34,866 nucleotides of DNA from Plantago elongata (Eukaryota; Streptophyta; Magnoliopsida; Lamiales; Plantaginaceae): contig JAYMSP010001206.1 of NCBI GenBank assembly GCA_036897095.1, positions 1 to 34,866 of the forward strand, written 5' to 3'. The notes below the pieces were generated by a model. The model searched no databases and was not told the origin of the DNA. It saw nothing but the letters and a program-made list of their open reading frames with translations. A program made the translations under genes and the position numbers. Within the stretch, counting starts at the first letter, position 1. Each line of letters begins with the position of its first letter. Shown here in pieces: positions 29,516 to 34,866 of this stretch.

Positions 29516-31146
29516 TTAGCTTCTCCCTTCTTCACCACTTGATATTGATTCAAGTTCACTATCTTCACTTTCTTCTTCAGAAAGGATGGGTAGTTGAGTG
29601 AGATTGTCAGTGGACCTTCTCCTCTTAGTTAGTAACACCATTGGCTCAAATTCTTTATGTGCAGTAAAATCATTTTGAGGAATAATCTCATTTTCCTTCT
29701 CCCTGGTAACCTGAGCAGGTTCTTTTTTAACTGAATCCACCATTATTGAAATGTCTGCCCTAGTAACATCATCTTCCCTTCCTTTTGTGTTGTAACAACC
29801 ATTTATGTCCTGTCTGCCATTCTATCACCATCTTTCCTTATAATGTCTTCTACAGATGTTAACTCATTTTCAAGAATTTGGTCCTTCATATTCTGAAAAA
29901 CATCCATGAATTCTTCTTCCTCCACCTGAAGTTGAGCACATGGGTTGGCAGAGGTTTCAATATCTACCTGAAGAGGCACCCTTTCTGCAGTTCTAGTTGA
30001 AGGAAACTCAGACTCAGAACCTGAGACATAGATTTGAGTAATATCTTTGTCATAGTCACTAACTCTGCCACCTGTAGCTCCTCTTCCTCCCATAGAGCTA
30101 GAATATACCTGCCTGCCACCACCCCCTCTACCTCTAGTGTTGTAACTTCTGATGGCCTGCCTACTTGCAATTTTCTGAGTCCCTACCTGCCCATTGTTCT
30201 GTACCTCTTCTAACTTGCTTTGGAGGGGCAACATTGTTCCCCTGCTGATGATTAAACCTTGTTTCCACAACATCCATAGGTGCTTTTCCTTTGGTTGGAC
30301 AAAATACAACCAGATGACCAAGTTTGTGACATAAACTACAATAGTATGGAACATTGCTATACTTAAGCTTAATAGCCACTCCTTTATCCGAAACAAATAT
30401 CCAAATATGACTTGGTAGATTTTTAGACACGTCCATTTCCACACAAATGTTGGCTTGGTGAAGTTTACTCCTGTTTGCAGTATAATCGTCCACTTTAATT
30501 TGTTCCCCTAACAATTTCCCAATTTCATACAAGGCTTCTTTATGAAACAAGAAGATAGGTAAGTTCTCTAAAACTACCCACACATGCACAATTGGTAAAT
30601 CTTCCTGAAGAGATAAACTAGATGTCCATTTCGAGATTCTCATAGGCACACCAGATACTACATGGTTTTCAAGTAACCAGAGGAAGTTGAAATCTTACTC
30701 TAATGACAGTTTGATCACTACATGACGCTTATCCATAAAAGTTATTGTGAATCCACCTTTCAAGCCTAATTTTTTCAAAATCAAAGTAACTTCACCAATC
30801 TTAGGAATCCCATACGAGAAAGTACCAACAAGAGTTAAAGTAAAAGCTTCAGAGAGCTTATCTACTTCAGCAGGGGAAAAGGAAATAGCTGGCATACCAT
30901 TGAACGAAGAAGAGTTTTTTAGTTGAACAATGGCCTTGCTGCTCGACATATCCCCGAACGCGTGCTTATGCCCTTGAGAAGTCCTTTTTACCACCTCAGA
31001 TGCTAACGACCGGGAAGATTCTGGCACAGAGCCGAGATTTGTTCAGACGGCGTCGGCGCAGTTGTCATCGAAGTCAAGATTTGTTCAGATAGCGTCGGCA
31101 ATTTTGAGGTTTTACTGAGATCCACCGCCGCAGCGGGAGCCTCCAT
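29516..31146 (-). pseudogene. Second, more degraded ORF1-like DUF4283 / zinc-knuckle gene
   Basis: Paralogue of the downstream gene with the same order: start ATG 31146 (MEAPAAAVDLSKTSK), DUF4283 with VDKLSEAFTLTLVGTFSYG and LPIFLFHKEALYEIGKLLGE, and zinc knuckle CSLCHKLGHLVVFC (30299-30340). An RGG-like tract (TRGRGGGGRQVYSSSMGGRG, about 30140-30080) and an acidic C-terminus ending EEESEDSELESISSGEEGRS at 29516 follow. A frame change near 31020, a TAA at 30695-30697 and frame changes near 30200 and 29800 break it. No ORF2 follows; the neighbouring copy's leader begins at once. Confidence 0.75.
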
Positions 31147-31290
31147 GGAAGCGACCGCTAGACCGGTTTTTTGCTGCGGTGCCGGAAAAAGGGAAAGAAG
31201 TGGTCGGCAACAAGTGGTTGCCGGTGAAGAAAGCCTGATAGATGGCTAGTTGCTGTAGAGAAAGCGGGAGGAATAGTCGCCTTTTTAGAG

Positions 31291-31345
31291 AGAAGAAAAC
31301 GTCTTCTCCAGCAGCTTGTTTAACAACAGGAGAAGAAAACGTCTT
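31291..31345 (-). repeat. 15-base direct repeat with 40-base spacing at the retroelement 5' end
   Basis: AGAAGAAAACGTCTT occurs at 31291-31305 and again at 31331-31345, just upstream (minus-sense) of the ORF1 leader. It marks the probable 5' end of the upstream ORF1 element and touches the 278-bp repeat that starts at 31344. Confidence 0.6.
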
Positions 31346-31621
31346 TAATGGTTATTTATGTATTTTAATAGTGAATATAATAATGTGAGGCTTCGTATAG
31401 TCACAATACATTAAGAATGATACATGTATTTTAATTAAGTTTTAATGATATGGTTATTTAAAGAAAAGAAAAAGACTTTTCATGATAGATAGCTCGTGAA
31501 ACTCTTTGAACCTCTAGGTAGGATGTGAAAGTAGTCAGGTGAATTTATAGTCACATCCAAAATTGCTAACAAGCACAAGAATGAAAACGACGAGACCCTT
31601 TTGCCTATGAGTGACAACTTG
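31344..31621. repeat. Direct repeat copy A, 278 bp
   Basis: From TTTAATGGTTATTTATG to a final ACTTG, this sequence matches 32492-32775 closely, with scattered substitutions and small indels. On the minus strand both copies keep an open stretch with AILDVTINSPDYF and ILPRGSKSFTSYLS, but I do not recognise it. Origin unknown. Confidence 0.8.
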
Positions 31622-32059
31622 TGAGTTCGATAAGCAGTGTGTTCGATAAGCAGAATAACATGTCGAATATAAAATTCGGGAACAGGCAGGAGGGGTGGCA
31701 AGATCGTTGTTGAAGAGTGGCGATCGAACATGACGTCTAATCGCACGGAACAGGAGGCTGCGGATGCGACTGAATGTTTCGATATCGGCTGTGTACACGG
31801 GGGGGAGAGATCAAAAAACTCAGGCAAGAGAGAATCGATGTCGGCTGTTTGCACATGGAGGAGGGATCGTTTGTATGTGAATATGATTTCGAGATCAAAT
31901 TGCACATGAAGGAGCGACTGTTGTTTTGGGGATCGTGGGAAGAAGCAACGAACAGTAGGTTCGACGCTTGATGGGATCGAAAAAACAAGCAAGAGATCGC
32001 AGGACAGAACACGGTAATTTGGTTAGGCAGCGGAAAGATCGGAAACTATCGTGATACCA
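31622..32059 (-). mobile_element. Leader / internal 5' fragment of a small-LTR copia-like element
   Basis: Minus-strand sequence running from the primer-binding site. TGGTATCACGATA (32047-32059) directly follows the LTR end TTACA and resembles the initiator-Met primer site. About 320 bases on, an ATG opens MFDRHSSTTILPPLLPV, which may be a gag start, but the element is cut off at repeat copy A after about 110 bases. Upstream ORFs in this stretch are not supported. Confidence 0.5.
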
Positions 32060-32242
32060 TGTAAGATTATGAGAATTGAGTCCTTGACTCTCTCTATTGA
32101 TTTACCGTGTATATATACACAAAACATAATACAAATTACAATATGATAATGAAAATAATACTAGAACTAAACTATACTAACTCTATTTTAACTAGACTAC
32201 TAATAAGATAAATATTCTACTTAATATTTACATATTCTATCA
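32060..32242 (-). repeat. Short LTR (183 bp) of the copia-like element
   Basis: On the minus strand it runs TGATAGAATATG ... AATCTTACA, with TATATATACACGG as probable TATA region and a tract AGAGAGAGTCAAGGACTC near the transcript start. TG...CA ends, small size and the adjacent primer-binding site support the call. The second LTR is not in the window. Confidence 0.7.
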
Positions 32243-32491
32243 GTAGGAAGCAAAAGTCAACATGGCTGCACCACGATTTGGTTCAAGAGATTTAAGGAAA
32301 AGTTGGGAACGGATGGAAGACAGAAGTTGCAGTTGATATTCAGTATAGATAAAATAATGGAGCAGCTGATATTTTGGCTAATATTTAAAGTGCATATCAT
32401 TTTTAATCTTTTGAACAATATGGTTTTTTTTATTTTCATCCTTCAGACCATGTCAATCTTAGAAGTAGTTTGTTAATTTGGGACAATAGTG
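32243..32491 (+). pseudogene. Possible remnant of a LINE RNase H 3' end
   Basis: A plus-strand fragment with GAADILANI (about 32357-32383), reminiscent of the last motif of LINE RNase H (ADxLA), with stop codons on both sides and a T-rich stretch after it. Too short for a firm call. Confidence 0.3.
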
Positions 32492-32775
32492 TTTAATGGT
32501 TATTTATGTATTTTAATAGTGAACGTAATAATGTGAGGCTTCGTATGATTACAATACATTAAGAATGACACATGTATTTTAATTAAGTTTTAATGATGTG
32601 TTATTTAAAGAAAAGAAAGAAGACTTTTGATGATAGATAGCTCGTGAAACTTTTTGAACCTCTAGGTAGGATGTTAAAGTAGTCAGGTGAATTTATAGTC
32701 ACATCCAAAATTGCAAACAAACACATGATGATATATGAAAACGACGAGATCCTTTTGCCTATGAGTGACCACTTG
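32492..32775. repeat. Direct repeat copy B, 284 bp
   Basis: Partner of 31344-31621. The left edge reads TGTTTAATGG and the right edge ACTTGCA, so copy B would have TG...CA ends; in copy A both end dinucleotides differ. The pair could be LTRs of a small element or a duplicated host segment. Confidence 0.75.
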
Positions 32776-33500
32776 CATACTTTAGAGGTCATATAATCTA
32801 ATTATAATTGAATAAGCCAAATTTTACATGTGAAATGGAGGTGATAGTGGATTTAAAGGAGGTGGGCAAACTAAATTACAAGTGGATTTTGTTAACATAT
32901 GGCTATCGAAAAAGGATAACAGTTGACACTCAAACCTAATTGCATGGTTTCTTAGATAAGGATTGATTGGGAGATGGAGTCGGGACGGAGGAAAAGTGAA
33001 CTTAAACACTGGTGTATTGGCCTATTAGGCCATCTTCAATGGTCACGGTTTACGACGCGTCGTCGTCACGTCATAATTTTTATAATTTGTTAATTTTTTT
33101 ATATTTTTATTTACATATTATTCATATTATAAGAGTGATTAGATGTTGAAATGAATAAAATTGTACTATTTTAAGTCGTTTTATAATTTATTAAGGATCA
33201 ACATTAATTTTTTTTTTTTGGTTAAAAACATATTTAATATATTATAATAGTGTTTAGAAGTCGAAATTAATAAAATTGTATTTTTAGATGTTGTTTTACA
33301 ATTTTAAGTTTAATTAAGAGTGAAAATGAATTCAAGATAGAATGATTCAAGAAATAGTCAAGCATGGTCTCTATTAGTAAATTTCGAAGAGACGATCCCG
33401 TTGGTGATTTTTACTTATTTTTTACATTTTTATTTTTCAAGTTATTCGCGTTTGAAATTGACAAAACATAAAAATTAAAAAAAAAAAACATCATTCAATA
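32776..33500. other. AT-rich spacer, no supported gene
   Basis: Contains a GGCCATCTTCAATGGTCACGG stretch at about 33030, similar in style to termini of PIF/Harbinger-type MITEs, but no matching inverted end was found to the right. Long A and T runs (33208-33219, 33476-33488). Short ORFs here look like chance. Confidence 0.4.
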
Positions 33501-33506
33501 CGCCAC

Positions 33507-33534
33507 TTGACAGCAGCTGATTTGCTGCTGTCAA
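33507..33534. repeat. Perfect 11-bp stem hairpin
   Basis: TTGACAGCAGC and GCTGCTGTCAA are exact complements separated by the six-base loop TGATTT. It lies just after a poly-A stretch and at the start of a GC-richer island (33500-33660). There is no adjacent gene to assign it to as a terminator. Confidence 0.7.
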
Positions 33535-33660
33535 AACTGACGGCGCAACATGTGTTACATGCCGCGCTGAGACACGACGCATCTGATGGCACACCCACGC
33601 CTGTTGGAAAAGGCATGGCACGTGGTGTTACACAACGTCCTCCAACAACCAGGTATGGAC

Positions 33661-34640
33661 ACACATATAATTTTGGGACCGCAATCGCTACTCCTCAATT
33701 TTGAACATGAAATGCCCATTATACCCCTTCTAAACATTTAATGAATACTGATATATTTAGCAAGAATAAATTATGAGAGAAATTGGTACAACTTAGCTGG
33801 TGCACCTATGTTCCATAAAGTCTTCCCTTGCCAATTCATCACAAGTTCAATTCTCATTAGGTCTAGATTTTCCAACCATTTTGTTTATATTATTTTCAAC
33901 CATTTACTTGACATTTTTCATTGTTTCTTTATGATTCAGTAACATTTTTTATTGTTTCTCTCTTTTTTAATGTTCCTTTAGTTTACATTTCACAATCACA
34001 TTTTATAAATACTTAACTTTATTTCATTCAACTCTCTTTGTTTCTTTATTTTTTCTATTCAATAGTAAATTCATTTACCTAATATACTAAACATTGTTCT
34101 TTACTATGTGAGTTTTGAAAACGTAATTTTCATTTGTCATTAATAATGAATTTTTTTAATTAAATTTATAATAAAAAATTTTACTACCCCTGATATATAT
34201 TTTTGCGTCCGTCCCTGACGTGTGCGTTGAAGCCGGTCTTAGATCATCTCTGATTATGGAATTACCTTGATTCCAATATTCATCTAGAATATCTGTGATA
34301 CTGCTCGACTTGGCTTTCACTTTAGCAACTAGAGGGTTTGAAAGTCATTTTTCATTTATTGGATCTTATGTTAAAAGTTATATTTCTCTTTTTCAATAGC
34401 TAAAATTAATTTATTATAAAACTAAAATATGAAATTAAAAAAAAATAAAACACAATATGTATTCAACATCAATACATACATGGGATGGTGGATCTCAAGA
34501 TAAATACACGCTACAAATTACAACATGCTAGTACTAGTCACTTATGTATTTATTTAGCTAATAATCACGAAGTTATCAAATTTAATTACTTATACGCTAT
34601 AAATAATTAACGAGGATGCTATGATCCAATCCCACATCAT
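33661..34640. other. AT-rich intergenic sequence
   Basis: Very AT-rich with T-rich strings; no ORF, tRNA or repeat supported. The right part (34500-34648) is the 3' flank and probably 3' UTR of the minus-strand dirigent gene. Confidence 0.5.
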
Positions 34641-34648
34641 ACATCATA

Positions 34649-34866
34649 TTAATAAGTTACATATACATTGTACTCATAAACCATTGAAGGCACCAAAGGA
34701 GCATAAGTACTGGAGATTGAATATCCACGAGCTAAACGAAATTTACCCGTACCACCAATCACCGATAGCTCACGGGTCTCATTGAAGATCTGGTTCCGGC
34801 CCAAGATACAAAGCGTACTCCCACTATACTCACCAGCAGTAAAATAAAAGTTGTAATTCATGGCAA
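34649..34866 (-). CDS. Dirigent-family protein, C-terminal part (gene runs off the window)
   Basis: Minus-strand coding sequence ending in TAA at 34649-34651. The last 72 codons match the C-terminal half of the dirigent fold: FTAGEYSGSTLCILGRNQIF, then RELSVIGGTGKFRLARGY, then VYEYNVYVTY before the stop. These are the conserved beta-barrel strands of plant dirigent proteins, which are secreted and steer stereoselective coupling of phenoxy radicals in lignan biosynthesis. The Met at 34861 is internal in the family (context LAMNYNF), so the true start lies beyond the window edge. The usual Asp/Ala-rich segment before the last strand is replaced by APLVPSMV, a mild deviation. No stops, so it may be functional. 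Subfamily cannot be told from this part. Confidence 0.88.
   Translation of the reverse strand, partial: AMNYNFYFTAGEYSGSTLCILGRNQIFNETRELSVIGGTGKFRLARGYSISSTYAPLVPSMVYEYNVYVTY

Noticed and set aside
31480-32012. Overlapping minus-strand ORFs of 87-170 codons
   Set aside because: They span repeat copy A and the copia leader, overlap each other in different frames, and show no domain; at most the leader's gag start is real.
33030-33560. PIF/Harbinger-type MITE
   Set aside because: A left-end-like sequence is present, but no inverted partner or TTA/TAA duplication was found.

Overview
This window looks like intergenic DNA from a flowering plant, probably a eudicot. It is AT-rich and packed with nested, decayed plant transposons: SIRE/Maximus-type Ty1/copia, L1-type LINEs with DUF4283 plus zinc-knuckle ORF1 proteins, hAT and Mutator-like elements, and solo LTRs. 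The only host-type gene is the 3' end of a dirigent-family gene at the right edge. I see no tRNA, rRNA, CRISPR array, bacterial operon or virus genome.

Layout. 1-345: palindromic repeat array like the subterminal repeats of CACTA transposons. 345-1212: an inverted, diverged copy of the LTR whose direct copies lie at 1811 and 14537. 1399-1724: a hAT-type MITE with a perfect 8-bp target duplication. 1811-15577: one large, decayed SIRE/Maximus-like element in + orientation (LTR, gag, protease, integrase, RT, RNase H, then 6 kb of extra sequence, then LTR). The extra 6 kb holds an envelope-like + strand ORF with its own TATA-like box, and a 3-kb coding region on the opposite strand that shows at least two short phase-0 introns. 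16000-17900: the 5' end of a second LTR element on the minus strand (gag start, primer-binding site, LTR), its LTR split by a roughly 1-kb Mutator-like element.

18895-24405: a decayed but full-scope L1-type LINE on the + strand (ORF1, endonuclease, RT, RNase H). 24752-26395: a terminal-inverted-repeat element split by a solo LTR that has a perfect 5-bp target duplication. 26627-31345: two back-to-back minus-strand LINE-type ORF1 genes with no ORF2; the downstream one is nearly open, with one nonsense codon. 31344-32775: a pair of 280-bp direct repeats flanking the LTR, primer-binding site and leader of a small-LTR copia element. 33000-34640: AT-rich spacer with a perfect hairpin. 34649-34866: end of the dirigent gene (minus strand).

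The coding sequences do not form a pathway. They are parts of transposons, nearly all inactivated by stops and frameshifts. The most unusual structure is the antisense, intron-bearing gene inside the 3' part of the copia element. The neatest structural evidence is the set of nested insertions with readable target-site duplications. All family calls rest on motifs read by eye; no database search was run.
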